Assembly (NCBI RefSeq): GCF_018831625.1
Contig: NZ_CP065193.1
Span: 682,001-746,000 of the forward strand
Direction: 5' to 3'
Source of the DNA: Spiroplasma endosymbiont of 'Nebria riversi'
GTDB lineage: Bacteria > Bacillota_I > Bacilli_A > Mycoplasmatales > Nriv7
DNA: 64,000 nucleotides
In this document: piece by piece, positions 1 through 10,690 of the stretch
Numbering within the stretch: the first letter of the stretch is position 1
Layout: the number at the start of each line of letters is the position of its first letter
Program-made: the position numbers and the translations under genes
Notes under the pieces: model-generated
What the model saw: only the letters and a program-made list of their open reading frames with translations
Told to the model about the DNA's origin: nothing
Database searches by the model: none

Positions 1-993
1 CATTTTAATTGTGTTAAATTTTCAAATTTTTTACCCTTGATAAATTCCGTTTTAAAAGTTTTGTAAGTTGTTTCAGCCACAGCATTGTCATGAGGACAAA
101 CCTTCGCACTCAATGATCTTTTAATATTAAAGGTTATTAAAATTTCATCAATGATTTTATTTTTGAACTCATTACCACGATCAGTATGAAATAAAGTTAT
201 TTAATTTAATGGTCGTGAAATTTTATTAAAAGTATGATGAACTAGTTCAGCGGTTTTGTTTGGTCCGGCACTATAGCCAGTTATTTCTCGATTAAACAAG
301 TCAATTAATAAACAAATATAATGTCATTCACCTCCAACTTGCACATATGTTAAATCACTAACAACAACTTCATTAGGTTTTTTGTTATTAAATTGACGAT
401 TTAAAACATTACTAATTTGGTCATTATTAACCATTGTTTTATGATTACGATATTTTAATTTGGTGTATTTAGAAACCAAATTATTTTTGATCATAAGGAA
501 TATGATTTTTCGACGTGATAAGATAATATCTTTTATCATTAAAACAGCTTTAATTTTACGAGAACCATAAATTTTACGACTTTTATTAAATGCACTGATA
601 ACTTCTTCTTCATAATTATTAACATCATACTTAACACAATTATTAGTTTGATAATATTATGTTGATTTTGCTATTTTTAATATTTGACACATTTTTAGCA
701 CGGAATATTTTTCTTTATTATTGTTAATAATTCCTGTTTTTTGCCAATTATCAGTGCTGCTTGCTTTAAAATGTCATTTCTCATTCGTAATTGTTGGTTT
801 TCTTTTCGCGAGTAAATTAATTCATTTTCTTCGACAGTGCGATTATCTTACACTTTAAATGACCCAAAATTATTAAAATTTTCAATTCACTGAATATACG
901 GCTGATTTTGAAACTCCGTATTCTTTAATAATTTCAACAATGCTTTTTCCGTTTTGATAAAGCATGACAATTTTTTTTAAATTCATTTGAATA
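1..993 (-). mobile_element. IS3-family element remnant (orfA/orfB transposase, decayed, cut by window start)
   Basis: Read on the minus strand, about 850-975 encodes an orfA-type helix-turn-helix start (LKKIVMLYQNGKS, then IIKEYGVSKS). About 1-720 encodes an orfB/rve integrase core. Catalytic landmarks are visible: VSDLTYVQ (first Asp), LFHTDRGNEFKN (second Asp) and an NAVAETTYKTFK segment (Glu). The frame is broken by TAA at about 200 and by stops and frameshifts around 650-880. Its upstream end is interrupted by the IS1595-like copy that begins at 994. The order orfA then orfB with an rve core is typical of the IS150 branch of IS3; that subgroup is inference. Not functional. Confidence 0.85.
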
Positions 994-2137
994 TTTTAAT
1001 TTTGTAGAAAAATCTTGATATTTATTGAATATACTTAATTTTAGGTATATTTTTAATATGATAGAGGTGGATAATAATTATGGAAAAAATAATTCAAGAA
1101 CTAGTAAATACTTTAACAGATGACCAACTTTTAGAATTTTATGAAAAAGTCAAACAACAAGCAGAATTAATAAAAAAACAAAAACGTTTAAATGAAATTG
1201 ATCAAAAATTTAGAGCACAAGGTATTAAATGCCCTAAATGTGAATCTTACCATTGCGTTAAAAATGGACATAATTCAGAAGGAAAACAAAAATATTTATG
1301 TAAAAATTGCCGTGCAAGTTTTGACGCTTCTCGTAATCATTTTATTTATTGAAGTCATTTAAATTATGAACAATGAAATTTATTGATTCAAATTTCATTG
1401 TTGGGGCAATCTAGTAAAACAATTTCTCGTTTTATTAAAACTACATTAAAAACTGCTTGATATAATTGTCAAAAATTAATAAAATCAAAACAATTAGAAA
1501 ATACCCAATTAAAATTTAAAAAATTATCTGGTAAAATCCAAATCGATGAAACATTTATTAAAGAAATTCATAAAGGAAATTTCAAACATATTACTGATCC
1601 ACGAATAATTTATCTTGACCCATTCGCAATTAATACTAAATGCTGTATTCAAATGGCAGTTGATAATAATAACAATATTTATGTTAAATTCACAAACACC
1701 AAACGTTTACAAAAACAATGAGTTATTGAAAATATGAACAAAGAATTAATTAACCAAAACTCAATTATTACTTCTGATATGCAAAAATTATATTTTTTAG
1801 TAGCAAAACAAACAAATTCTACTTTATGTGTAACTAAAACAACAATTAATCCTGAAGCTAATTATCGTAACTTAAATAAAATCAGTAAATTACAATCTAG
1901 TCTTAAAGAAGCCTTAATTCATTATCATGGCTTAGATTTTACTAATATTCAAAATTATTTAAATCTCTGAAAATGAAAATACCAACATAAGGGTTTAACT
2001 CCAAACCAACAAACAGCGGTATTATATTTTAATGTATAAAAAATTAAAGTAAAAATAGTAATTTTACATAAAAGCCTTTTAAAATTATCAAGTTGATGAT
2101 TTTTTTATTTTATCAAGAGTTTTCGACAAAATTAAAA
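994..2137 (+). mobile_element. IS1/IS1595-like insertion sequence, copy A (complete)
   Basis: Copy A is bounded by inverted repeats at 994-1020 and 2111-2137 that match over about 27 bp with one or two differences. It is 1,144 bp long with one transposase gene. It sits in the orfA end of the IS3 remnant. Other copies or fragments on this window start at 7008, 21358, 40083, 44366, 46025, 51484, 60070, 61216 and 63319. No target duplication could be assigned by eye. Confidence 0.9.
1080..2039 (+). CDS. Transposase, IS1/IS1595-like, zinc-ribbon N-terminus (the only uninterrupted copy)
   Basis: This is a 319-aa frame that requires TGA=Trp (for example FIYWSHLNYEQWN). The N-terminal 55 residues are charged and helical. 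A zinc ribbon follows at about 57-82 (CPKC, then CKNC about 20 residues later), as in ISXO2/IS1595 and IS1 transposases. A catalytic-type segment IQIDETFIKE lies near residue 155. RBS GAGGTGG lies 9 bases before the ATG. Compared with the sister copies it has private substitutions (YNCQK for YNRQK, DPRII for DPRRI, KFTNT for KSTNT), so activity is uncertain. It could supply transposase in trans to the broken copies. The family name is inferred from architecture only. Confidence 0.8.
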
Positions 2138-2155
2138 TGAATTTAAAAAACAAAT

Positions 2156-2494
2156 TGGTATGGCAACCCTTTTTTGGACACTTTTTATGTAGACTGTTGT
2201 TTTCTAAATTCAACAGGCGTTAAATAATTTAGGCTGCCGCGAATTCGAATGTTGTTGTATCAATTAACAAAATCAAATAATTCGTATTTTAATTATGTTA
2301 AATTTTCAAATTTTTTACCCTCAATAAATTCCGTTTTAAAGGTTTTGTAAGTTGTTTCAGCAACAGCATTATCATAAGGACACCCCTTATTGCTTAATGA
2401 TCTTTTAATTTTAAAAGTGCTTAAAATTTCATCAATAATTTTATTTTATTTGAAAATCCACATAAATATGGTCCAACTTATTGTAACCTATCCA
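2156..2494 (-). mobile_element. MITE-like IS3 derivative, copy 1 (339 bp)
   Basis: The element has imperfect inverted termini: the left end begins TGGTATGGCAAC and the right end, reverse-complemented, begins TGGATAGGTTAC. Both continue with TTGGAC and TTATGT-GAC blocks. Internally it holds the 3' end of an IS3 orfB (NLT, NWYNNIR and LTPVEFR-like coding) but no orfA or catalytic core. The same 339-bp unit with the same internal endpoints recurs at 36528-36866. Confidence 0.75.
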
Positions 2495-3066
2495 CTATCC
2501 AATATAAGTATAAACCAAAACTAACAAAATAAAGAATATAACCTAAAAACGGTAGAAAATAAACTACTTGTAAATTAATAGTGTGGAAAATATAAACATA
2601 ATTTCAACGACTAATTTCACGCTTTTTTTGAATAATAAATAAAATTAACAAAATAAAACCATAATTGTTAAAAAAGATATTGTAGAAATAATGCGCTTTT
2701 TTCGGAAACCCCTTTTATCATATAAAAAATCCCAGCTAAACTATAAACAATAATATTAATTATTAGCACAATTAAAGCTAAAAACTCTGGTGATGCCATT
2801 AATCTTTGAAAAAAAAGACTATTACCAGAAGTAAAAAATACCATTGCTAATAACGATGTTAAATTATTTCTTAAAACAAATTATCGTTTATCATTATGAA
2901 TAATAGTTTTCTTTTCCGTTAAAATAACAATTGGTAATGAAAAAATTATTAAAATAATCGCAATTGCCACCGTAATAAATTTCCAATCAACTATTTTTAA
3001 AAATCTTAGAAAACCTTGCTTAGCATTTTGAATATTAATTAAATCTTTGAATATTAAAGGTACCAT
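2495..3066 (-). pseudogene. Remnant of a multi-pass membrane protein
   Basis: Minus-strand reading gives hydrophobic segments (FITVAIAIILIIFSLPIVIL, then LIVLIINIIVYSLAGIFYMI, then VVYFLPFLGYILYFV) interrupted by TAA at about 2881 and by frame changes near 2690. The sequence ends exactly at the MITE border at 2494. Its upstream edge overlaps the 3' end of yitT in another frame. I do not recognise the family. It may once have been the gene following yitT. Confidence 0.5.
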
Positions 3067-4084
3067 AAACCATCGTCACGGGAATAACAACAATAAACGC
3101 TTTATTATCAATTCTTGTTACATTATATTTAACTTTTTTATATTCTATTAAAGAAATTGTCGCAAAAATTGTTCCCGAAACTTTACCACTCTTAATATCA
3201 CTAGAACTAATTAAAGTAGTATCGTGAGGATATTCATGAGTTTTAAAATATTCACAAACATCTAATGGTAATTTTGTAAAAATCATTACATTAATTAATT
3301 TAAATTTTGGATAAATAAAATTAGTAACAACAGTACTAATCGTTGCAAAAATAATTGATACATATAAAGTAAAATTTTTAAAAAAAGCATAAATTAAATT
3401 ATCTTCATTTTTTTGCACAAAATATTTAATTAAAATTGCTAAAATAATAATTGCATAATTCATATATTTTTGAAATTTACCAACACCTTGTTTTTTTCAC
3501 ACTGCTAAATAAGCAGCTAAAAAATCTGAACCACCAGAACTGCCACCAGCAATAAAAGCAATTGCGATAGCAAAACCTCAAATAATTGAACCAATAAAAG
3601 CATAAATAAAAGCCGCTAAAGTCATCATTGCTTTTCCCGCATCATTATCCTTAGGTAAAATTAATTCTTCCATAATTTTTAATTGATCTAAAATCGGAAT
3701 TGCTCGTAAAATAAAGTTTCATGCTGTTTGCATTAACATAAAAAATAAAGTATAAACAGTAAAATATCGGCCAACTTTAAAACACCCAAAAATTACAAAA
3801 GGAATATTTAACATTAAAACAACAATGTAAAACCACATCGCTTGTTCTTTAGGTGATGAAAAAATTGAATAAACAATAATTTGCGATATCCCACTAAAAC
3901 CACCATTGTAAAAACCTATGGGATTAATAAAATAATTAAAAGTTAAAGTTAATAGTAATGCTGCTAATGTTAGCAATAACAAACTTCTCATAATGCGAGT
4001 AAATTTAGTATTATGAATTTTTTGAAAAAATAATTTCACTTGCTTGTAAAAACTAGGCTTTTTAAACTTTACTCTTTTCTTCAT
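3035..4084 (-). CDS. YitT family membrane protein
   Basis: A 349-aa protein with several TGA=Trp codons and no interrupting TAA/TAG. After a basic N-terminus (KKRVKFKKP) come transmembrane segments such as SLLLLTLAALLLTLTFNYFI. The family hallmark loop NPIGFYNGGFSGISQII follows, then a second glycine-rich loop (FIAGGSSGGSDFLA). About 100 C-terminal residues look like the cytosolic DUF2179 domain (RIDNKAFIVVIP, then VYGTFN in place of the usual VHEVLG). Mollicutes usually carry several YitT paralogues; the transported substrate is unknown. It lies downstream of the tRNA pair, separated by a strong terminator. Slightly longer than the approximately 280-aa Bacillus proteins. Confidence 0.85.
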
Positions 4085-4159
4085 TACAACAAGTCTCCCA
4101 AATACATCACATCTAGTAATAAAACAATTTTAACAATAAATAAATCGTTGTAAATGATT

Positions 4160-4210
4160 TTAACAAAAAAACTTAATTTTATTCATTATTCAAACAATAA
4201 AATTAAGTTT
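4160..4210 (-). terminator. Rho-independent terminator of the tRNA operon
   Basis: A perfect 15-bp stem (4169-4183 with 4196-4210, 12-nt loop) is followed on the minus strand by a T-rich run. It lies just downstream of tRNA-Ala and upstream of yitT. Confidence 0.85.
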
Positions 4211-4231
4211 AAGTCATTAATGAAATTAAAA

Positions 4232-4307
4232 TGGTGGACCCGAACGGGATTGAACCGCCGACCCCCTGCGTGCAAGACAGGCGCTCTCCCAGCTGAGCTA
4301 CGGGCCC
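4232..4307 (-). tRNA. tRNA-Ala (anticodon TGC)
   Basis: A 76-nt cloverleaf including encoded CCA. Acceptor GGGCCCG pairs with CGGGTCC, with a G-U pair. The D-loop is AGCTCAGCTGGGAGAGC, the anticodon loop CTTGCAC and the T-loop GTTCAATC. It lies 5 nt downstream of tRNA-Ile on the same strand. Confidence 0.97.
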
Positions 4308-4312
4308 ATAAA

Positions 4313-4389
4313 TGGTGGGACTAAGTGGACTTGAACCACCGACCTCACGCTTATCAAGCGTGCGCTCTAACCAACTGAGCTATAGTCCC
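4313..4389 (-). tRNA. tRNA-Ile (anticodon GAT)
   Basis: A 77-nt cloverleaf with encoded CCA: acceptor GGGACTA/TAGTCCC, anticodon stem-loop ACGCTTGATAAGCGT and T-loop GTTCAAG. It is the first gene of the Ile-Ala tRNA pair, downstream of rpsI, and is probably transcribed with or after the ribosomal protein operon. Confidence 0.97.
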
Positions 4390-4428
4390 AATTAAAGCAT
4401 ATATTTGAGATATATGCTAAAATATAAA

Positions 4429-4830
4429 TTATCTTTTTGAAAATTGGTTTCCTGCTCGGGGACCTTTTAATCCATACTTATCTCTTTCTTTAATTCGTGA
4501 ATCACGAGTTATTAAACCTTTTTGTCTTAACTTCATCCGATAATCTGGTGAAAATTTTAATAATGCTCTTGCAATACCTAATCTCGTAGCTCCAGCTTGA
4601 CCGCTAAAACCACCACCATTAACTTTAACATTAATATCAAAAGTTTCTTTCATATCCGTTTCTAACAATGGCTGTTCTAACTCTTGGATTAATGTTGCAT
4701 AAGGAAAAAAAATAAGTGCCGGTTTATCATTAATAGTAATATTCCCTTTTCCTAAAGTTAATACTACTTGTGCTACTGATGTTTTCCTTCTACCCGTACC
4801 ACGATAAATAATTTCTTTTTTTATTTTCAT
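4429..4830 (-). CDS. rpsI: 30S ribosomal protein S9
   Basis: A 133-aa protein, the usual length. It has the S9 signature GGGFSGQAGATRLGIARAL in the middle third and ends with the conserved basic tail GNQFSKR, whose C-terminal Lys-Arg contacts P-site tRNA in bacterial ribosomes. It starts 8 nt after the rplM stop, giving the standard L13-S9 operon. Upstream bases contain GAAGGGAG, a good RBS within the rplM 3' end. Intact. Confidence 0.97.
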   Translation of the reverse strand: MKIKKEIIYRGTGRRKTSVAQVVLTLGKGNITINDKPALIFFPYATLIQELEQPLLETDMKETFDINVKVNGGGFSGQAGATRLGIARALLKFSPDYRMKLRQKGLITRDSRIKERDKYGLKGPRAGNQFSKR

Positions 4831-4838
4831 TAATTCGA

Positions 4839-5285
4839 TTAACTCCCTTCTTCTTGTAATACTAATAGTTTTGGCATTTGAGCACTATGAGGGTGCTTTT
4901 CACTATCATAAACAAATAAATTTTTAGATTGTTTTCTTCCCAAACTAGTATGGGGTAACATTCCTTTAATAGTTCTTTCAACCATCTCAATTGGATACTT
5001 ATCTTGCATTACCTTAGCTGTTCGCACTCTCATACCACCAACAAAACCAGAGTGATTATAATATTTTTTATTATTCAGCTTATTACCACTTAATATTACT
5101 TTATGAGCATTAATAATAATAATATTATCACCACAATCAACATGGCTGGTAAATGTTGGTTTATGTTTACCTCTTAAAATACTTGCTACTTTTGTTGCTA
5201 AACGCCCTAAAATTAAACCACTGGCATCAATAATGTATCATGTTTTTTTCACATCTTGTGAATTAATCATTGTCGTTTGTCGCAT
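4839..5285 (-). CDS. rplM: 50S ribosomal protein L13
   Basis: A 148-aa protein. It contains the L13 blocks WYIIDASGLILGRLAT, GDNIIIINAHKV and GMLPHTSLGRKQ. TGA encodes the Trp in KKTWYIID. The ATG at 5285 follows GGGAGAGA (RBS). First gene of the rplM-rpsI operon. About 100 bases upstream of the start, sequence belonging to the terminus of the ISLre2 copy begins, so the native promoter has been brought close to, or partly replaced by, mobile DNA. Confidence 0.97.
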
Positions 5286-5390
5286 TTATATCTCTCCCTT
5301 TGCATTTGCTCTTGTACCGAAGCTATAATGCATAAAAGCAATAAAATTATATAACAAATGTTCCACTAATGCAATGGAAATAATATTTTT

Positions 5391-7007
5391 GGTCGCGTTT
5401 AGTTTTCTTAGGTATTGCTTTGAAGAAATAAAACAATCAGCTAATTATATTATTTAATTACTAAACTAACCATTCCTTTTTTGTTATTGTCATTTTTATT
5501 CGTTACCATTTTATCATATTATTGAATTTTTACACAATGAAAAATTATTAATTTTATTAAATTTTAACTAATATTTTTACTTACTTAAATCTATTATATT
5601 TATTTGTTACAGCATTACCTTTATAGTTAATTCAACTATCATCATTTTTATTATTATATTTATTTCATAATGAATTTTTATATATTTCTTTTCTGATTTT
5701 TATTTCTGAATTAATACTTTCGTTAATGTAATGTAATACATTTAATTTGTTTAAATTTGCCATTATTAAATGTAATAGGTTATTTAAATTCTTATGATTA
5801 TATATTTTTGCCCCATATCCTAATTGTTGTTTTACTAAATGAGATACATCACTTTCAATGCTACAACCGATATTTCATTCTAAATTTTGATGATGAATGC
5901 CATGCTTATTATTACTGAAATAATTACTCGCCTTCCTTAAATTTGTTTTAATATCTTTATTTAATTCATTTTTAGCAATATTACGAATGGTTTTGATTAA
6001 TTCTTGATGATATTGCCATCCTTATATAATTTAATTCAACTATTTAATGCTACTTTGCGATTTTCAAAAATAATATTAAATGCCGCTTGTTTTAATTTTT
6101 TAATAGCATGATAACCATCTAAAATATATCTAACATTACCAAAACTATTGGCAATTTCTCTAATTTAAGCATCACCATCACCACAAACAATTATTTTGTC
6201 ATAATTAATATTTACATAATGTTTTTGTAATTCTTTAATTAATAAATCACGATAATCCATTGTATTTATTCGTTTACCAACTTTTAACATTAGAAAATGA
6301 CCTCGTTTGTTTTCTAATTCTCTACGAGCATGTTTGTAATTTTTTTCTTTATGTCCGGTATGAAAAGTAACTAAACGAATTCTTTGGTCTTGTTTAACTT
6401 TCTGGTCTAATGTTGCTAAAAATGTTTCATCTAGTTGAATGTATAAATCCTTATTTTTGACATCAATTTTAGTTTTAGTTTCTTTTTCTGCTAGTTGAAA
6501 ATATTCAGCAATATCGTATTTATTTAAAATATTTGAAATACTACCTTTTGAAATATAACAATGATTTAGAGCATCTAAAACATCGCGATAGCGTTTACCG
6601 ACGCCCAAAAGACTTAAAACTTTAAATTGGACATCAAAATAAATGCCTTTTTTGGGCAATAAACCAATTTCTTTATCTAATAAACATACATATTCGAATT
6701 TACCTGATTTTTGATTTCAATATTTATATCGGTGCCGCTTAAAAGTAACATCACCAAAAATTGTAATAATTGTTCTTAAAGCAAAATGAACTACTTTATA
6801 ACCTTGTTTTAACCGATAATGATATTTATATAAGTATTCATCTAATTTTTCATATTCATTAGCTAATTGTTCGCGTTTGTTAGTGTACATATTTTTTTGG
6901 GTTATAAATAAACTAAATCAATGCTTGTTTTCTGAGGTTTCTACATTATTATTAATTTTTAACATAAAAAAACCACCTTTCTTGACATTAATTTTAATAA
7001 AGTTTTT
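5391..7007 (-). mobile_element. ISLre2-type element, copy 1 (decayed)
   Basis: Its terminus (starting GGTCGCGTTTAG) lies at 5391. The same terminal 160 bp recur at the end of copy 2 (near 21071) and as solo ends at 59914 and 63161. The other side is cut at 7007 by the IS1595-like copy B. It holds one UPF0236 transposase pseudogene. Confidence 0.8.
5581..6965 (-). pseudogene. UPF0236/ISLre2 transposase (Mbov_0401-like), broken
   Basis: The reading starts at 6965 (MLKINNNVETSENKHWFSLF) and contains the family core LDALNHCYISKGSISNILN, LYIQLDETFLATLD, HARRELENKRGHF and IIVCGDGDA. TAA follows immediately at about 6165, where copy 2 has TGA (Trp). A 2-base frameshift sits after KDG (near 6015), and the frame then resumes to a C-terminus ending NKYNRFK. 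An intact version would be about 460 aa. UPF0236 proteins are the transposases of ISLre2 elements. Not functional. Confidence 0.85.
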
Positions 7008-8151
7008 TTTTAATTTTGTAGAAAACTCTTGATATTTATTGAATATACTTAATTTTAGGTATATTTTTAATATGATAGAGGCGGATAATAATTATGGAAA
7101 AAATAATTCAAGAACTAGTAAACACTTTAACAGATGATCAATTTTTAGAATTTTATGAAAAAGTCAAACAACAAGCAGAATTAATAAAAAAACAAAAACG
7201 TTTAAATGAAATTGATCAAAAATTTAGAGCACAAGGTATTTAAATGCCCTAAATGCGAATCTTACCATTGTGTTAAAAATGGACATAATTCAGAAGGAAA
7301 ACAAAAATATTTATGTAAAAATTGCCGTGCAAGTTTTGACGCTTTTCGTAATCATTTTATTTATTGAAGTCATTTAAATTATGAACAATGAAATTTATTG
7401 ATTCAAATTTCATTGTTGGGGCAATCTAGTAAAACAATTTCTCGTTTTATTAAAACTACATTAAAAACTGCTTGATATAATCGTCAAAAATTAATGAAAT
7501 CAAAACAATTAGAAAATACCCAATTAAAATTTAAAAAATTATCTGGTAAAATCCAAATCGATGAAACATTTATTAAAGAAATTCATAAAGGAAATTTCAA
7601 ACATAAAACTGATCCACGAAGAATTCACCTTGAACCATTCGCAACTAATACTAAATGCTGTATTCAAATGGCAGTTAATAATAATAACAATATTTATGTT
7701 AAATCCACAAACACCAAACGTTTACAAAAACAATGAGTTATTGAAAATATGAACAAAGAATTAATTAACCAAAATTCAATTATTACTTCTGATATGCAAA
7801 AATTATATTTTTTAGTAGCAAAAAAACAAATTCTACTTTATGTGTAACTAAAACAACAATTAATCCTGAAGCTAGTTATCTTAACTTAAATAAAATCAGT
7901 AAATTACAATCTAGTCTTAAAGAAGCCTTAATTCATTATCATGGTTTAGGTTTTACTAATATTCAAAATTATTTAAATCTCTGAAAATGAAAATACCAAC
8001 ATAAGGGTTTAACCCCAAACCAACAAACAGCGGTATTATATTTTAATGTATAAAAAATTAAAGTAAAAATAGTAATTTTACATAAAAGCCTTTTAAAATT
8101 ATCAAGTTGATGATTTTGATATTTTATCAAGAGTTTTCGACAAAATTAAAA
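7008..8151 (+). mobile_element. IS1/IS1595-like insertion sequence, copy B
   Basis: Inverted repeats at 7008-7034 and 8125-8151; 1,144 bp. It is inserted beside the 5' side of the ISLre2 transposase and is followed by a 50-bp unexplained stretch, then an IS3 end. Confidence 0.88.
7094..8053 (+). pseudogene. Transposase of IS copy B, frameshifted
   Basis: An extra T in the FRAQGI codons (near 7241) ends the frame before the zinc ribbon. A second indel in the AKQTNST region (near 7820) shifts the C-terminus again. The remaining sequence is close to copy A. Confidence 0.88.
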
Positions 8152-8201
8152 TAAAATAGTACAGAAATTTCTTAAAAATAGTTTATAATGAAATTACAAA
8201 A

Positions 8202-8277
8202 TGGCATGGTAACCCTTTTTTGGACATTTTTTATGTAGACTGTCATTTTCTAAATTCAACAGGCGTTAAATAATTTA
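8202..8277 (-). mobile_element. IS3 terminal fragment fused to mreB
   Basis: The terminal sequence TGGCATGGTAACCC with the TTGGAC and TTATGTAGAC blocks matches the end of the MITE-like units. It runs 76 bp and then changes abruptly into mreB coding sequence. It is a scar of an IS3 insertion that removed the rest of the gene. Confidence 0.75.
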
Positions 8278-8537
8278 ATTTTCTCAAAAATCGTCTTTAA
8301 TAGTTCTTGAGTTGCTTTTAAATCACTAATAACCCCATCACTAATCGGGCGCACTAAACGAATATTTTTATATTCCTTACCAATTAAACTATAAGCATAA
8401 TTTCCTAAAGCGACTAAGGATTTCTTTTTAATGGCATATGCCATTACTGAGGGTTCGTTAAAAACAATTCCACGGTTTGATGAATATATGACAAGTTTTT
8501 CTGTGACGAGATCAATTGATACATAGTTTTTAATCAT
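8278..8537 (-). pseudogene. mreB: mreB paralogue, N-terminal fragment
   Basis: Start 8537 (RBS AAGAAGAA upstream). The about 86 residues match the MreB N-terminus: YVSIDLVTEKLVIY (usually DLGTENTLVY, so the phosphate-1 glycine is lost), GIVFNEPSVMAY, then VRPISDGVISDLKATQELL. It is truncated by the IS3 fragment, leaving about a quarter of the normal 340-350 aa. It lies 80 bp downstream of a second mreB pseudogene in the same orientation, consistent with the tandem mreB pairs known in spiroplasmas, where MreB fibrils drive helicity and swimming. Confidence 0.85.
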
Positions 8538-8617
8538 ACAATTCTTCTTTTTTATTTTTTACTTATTTTTAATTTTATCATTAAATAAAATTAAGTATAT
8601 ATTTTTATAAAAACTAT

Positions 8618-9655
8618 TTATAAACCTTTATAAATTTCTTTTTCAATCCGTTTTGTACCCTCAATAACACATTTTAAGGGGTCATTAGCAAATTTAACTT
8701 TAATATTAAACTTTATACTCTACTAAAATATTCATCAATCCCTGCTATTAGGGCACCACCACCACAAATCGTAATGCCATTTTTAATAATATCACCAGCT
8801 AATTCTGGCGGGGTTTATTCCAAAACTTCAGTTAAAACTTCTGAGATGCGATTAAATTGGGTAATAATTACGGGTCTAATTTCGTCAGCAGTAATATTAA
8901 TTTCTTCGGGTCTTCCCGAAAGAACATTACGACCATAAGCAATGAATTTTTTATTTTCTTTCGTTTCACTTAAAGAACCAATTGCATGTTTTAATTCAAT
9001 AATACTTTTAATACCAATAGAAATATTATATTGACCACGAATATATTTTTTAATTTCATCATCTAATAAGTTACCTGCTACTTTAATACCCCGAGAAATA
9101 ATAACGCCTTTTGATGCAATAACGGCAATATCGGTAGTCTCGCCACCAATATCCAATACTAAGTTACCACTTTGGCAAATTAATATTAATGTCAGCCCCA
9201 ATGGCGGCCATTTTTACTTCTTCTTCAACAATAACAATTTTTGTTCCCATATTGTAAGCAACTTTTTTTAAACCACTGCGCTCTAATTATGTAACCCCCG
9301 ATGGGCAAGCTAAAACAACAATGGCATTTTTTCACATATTTGATAATTGCAATTTTTTAAAAATAGCTTATAGTAAATCTAAAGCCGCGTCTAAATCAGA
9401 AATAACTCCATCAACTAGTGGTTCAATAATTTTAATATTGTCATTAGTTTTACCAATAATTTCAAAGGCTTCGTGTCCTAAAGCAAATAATTGGTTATTT
9501 TTTGATAAATCATAAGCAATCATTGAAGTTTCGTTATAAACAATTCCTTGTCCTGCGATATAAACTAATGTATTTGCTGTTCCTAAGTCTAAAACAATAT
9601 AATTACGCTTTGTGCCTTTAAGGAAGCGCTTAAATTTTTCTAAAATGTTTGTCAT
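8618..9655 (-). pseudogene. mreB: mreB paralogue, full length but broken
   Basis: The full MreB layout is recognisable on the minus strand from 9655: a short basic extension (FKRFLKGTKR), YIVLDLGTANTLVYIAGQGI, EPLVDGVISDLDAALDLL, LACPSGVT, LVLDIGGETTDIAVIASKG, AGNLLDDEIKKYIRGQYNI, ITICGGGALIAGIDEYF and the C-terminal KCVIEGTKRIEKEI. It is interrupted by TAA at about 9366 and again in the PSGVT-LERSG segment, by a frameshift at IGAD (near 9200), by TAA in SARLTEVLE-type sequence at about 8815 and by a frameshift after DEYFSRV. Actin-fold nucleotide-binding motifs remain legible, so decay is recent. Its promoter region carries a solo IS terminus. Confidence 0.88.
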
Positions 9656-9685
9656 ATTGATACTCCTTTTCTTCTGAATTTATTT

Positions 9686-9712
9686 TATCAAGAGTTTTCG
9701 ACAAAATTAAAA
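9686..9712. repeat. Solo terminal inverted repeat of the IS1595-like element
   Basis: 27 bp identical to the right-hand terminus of the IS copies, with no IS body on either side. It lies 31 bp upstream of the broken mreB start. Probably a deletion or recombination scar. Confidence 0.75.
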
Positions 9713-9857
9713 ATATAATTCCTTTTTAAAAGTTAAATGACTATTTTGTGAAATTATCATCATCTTTGTTTTAATTATGAGATAGTTTAAGAAACTAAGT
9801 CAACATAAAATTAATAAAAATTTTTTAAAAATCACAAATAGTTAGGACATTTGATTT

Positions 9858-10352
9858 TTAACTAGTTGTTGCAATTGGTAAATTAAGTAATATTGTTGTT
9901 TTACCTTTTAGTGGTTGATGACCTAAAATTGTTATTTTAACAATTTTGTTAGTAGTTGATAAGTCAATATATCTAGGTTTTCCTCAACTAAAATATTCAT
10001 CAAAACTAATAACAAAATTATTTTCAGTTACTGAACTTTCTCGTTCTTTTAATATTTTTAATATTTCTGGTTTGATTGCTAAATTTAATTCATATTCTTT
10101 AACTTGTTGAGGATTTGTTGCCTTAATTTTGGTAATTGTAATTGAAGTAATATAGCAAACATCTTTATTTTTAAAGTATCTTAATATTTCATTTTCTTTG
10201 ATGATTTGAGCATCGTTATTATTTTTATTAGGTTGCAAATTTGGTTTATTTGTAGTGAAGCTATTATTTTTTTTATTCTCACAAGAAATTAAATTTACTG
10301 TTCCGGCGACTGTTAAAATAGTTTCTCCTAAAATTGTCAAAAATTTTTTCAT
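9858..10352 (-). CDS. Predicted lipoprotein
   Basis: 164 aa with one TGA=Trp. The signal peptide MKKFLTILGETILTVAGTVNLISC ends in a lipobox-type cysteine at about residue 24. A low-complexity Asn/Lys linker follows, then a small folded-looking domain with strands (SITITKIKAT, KIVKITILG). I do not recognise the family; Spiroplasma genomes carry many such surface lipoproteins. Stop TAA at 9858. The gene stands alone between the mreB pseudogenes and the phage region. Confidence 0.7.
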
Positions 10353-10690
10353 ATTTTATTATCCTTTATTTTATTTTTTACTTGATATTGTAATAAGAGT
10401 AATGCTGATTTGTTGTAAGACTTTAGACTTTTCTTATGCTTTATTCGATTTTAATTAATTATAAATTGCATTTTTAACACTAATATTATTTTCTTCATCA
10501 ACTTGTTTTAAAAATTAATATTAATCATACCATATCATAAAGTTATGAGAAGGTACAAGTTTTTTTATAAAAATGGTTAAGGCAGATTTAATGGTGATTT
10601 TAATATTTTTTTAATTGTGCAAAGTATTGGGGATGGTAAATTTATGGGCGCATAAAGTTTTGTTAGGTAGGTAAAGATTTGAATAAGTAT
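10353..10690. other. Gene-less interval
   Basis: AT-rich sequence without a credible reading frame or stem-loop. Positions 10649-10679 share about 30 bp with the reverse complement of 51733-51762, the 3' end of the coiled-coil gene there. Confidence 0.6.

Noticed and set aside
324..539. Independent small minus-strand gene
   Set aside because: It is only an open segment of the IS3 orfB; the catalytic core continues in the same frame with TGA=Trp.
3035..4084. yitT as two or more split genes
   Set aside because: All apparent breaks are TGA codons, which encode Trp here; the 349-codon frame is continuous.
5286..5390. L13 leader RNA upstream of rplM
   Set aside because: About 100 bp are available before the ISLre2 terminus and I saw no clear conserved structure.
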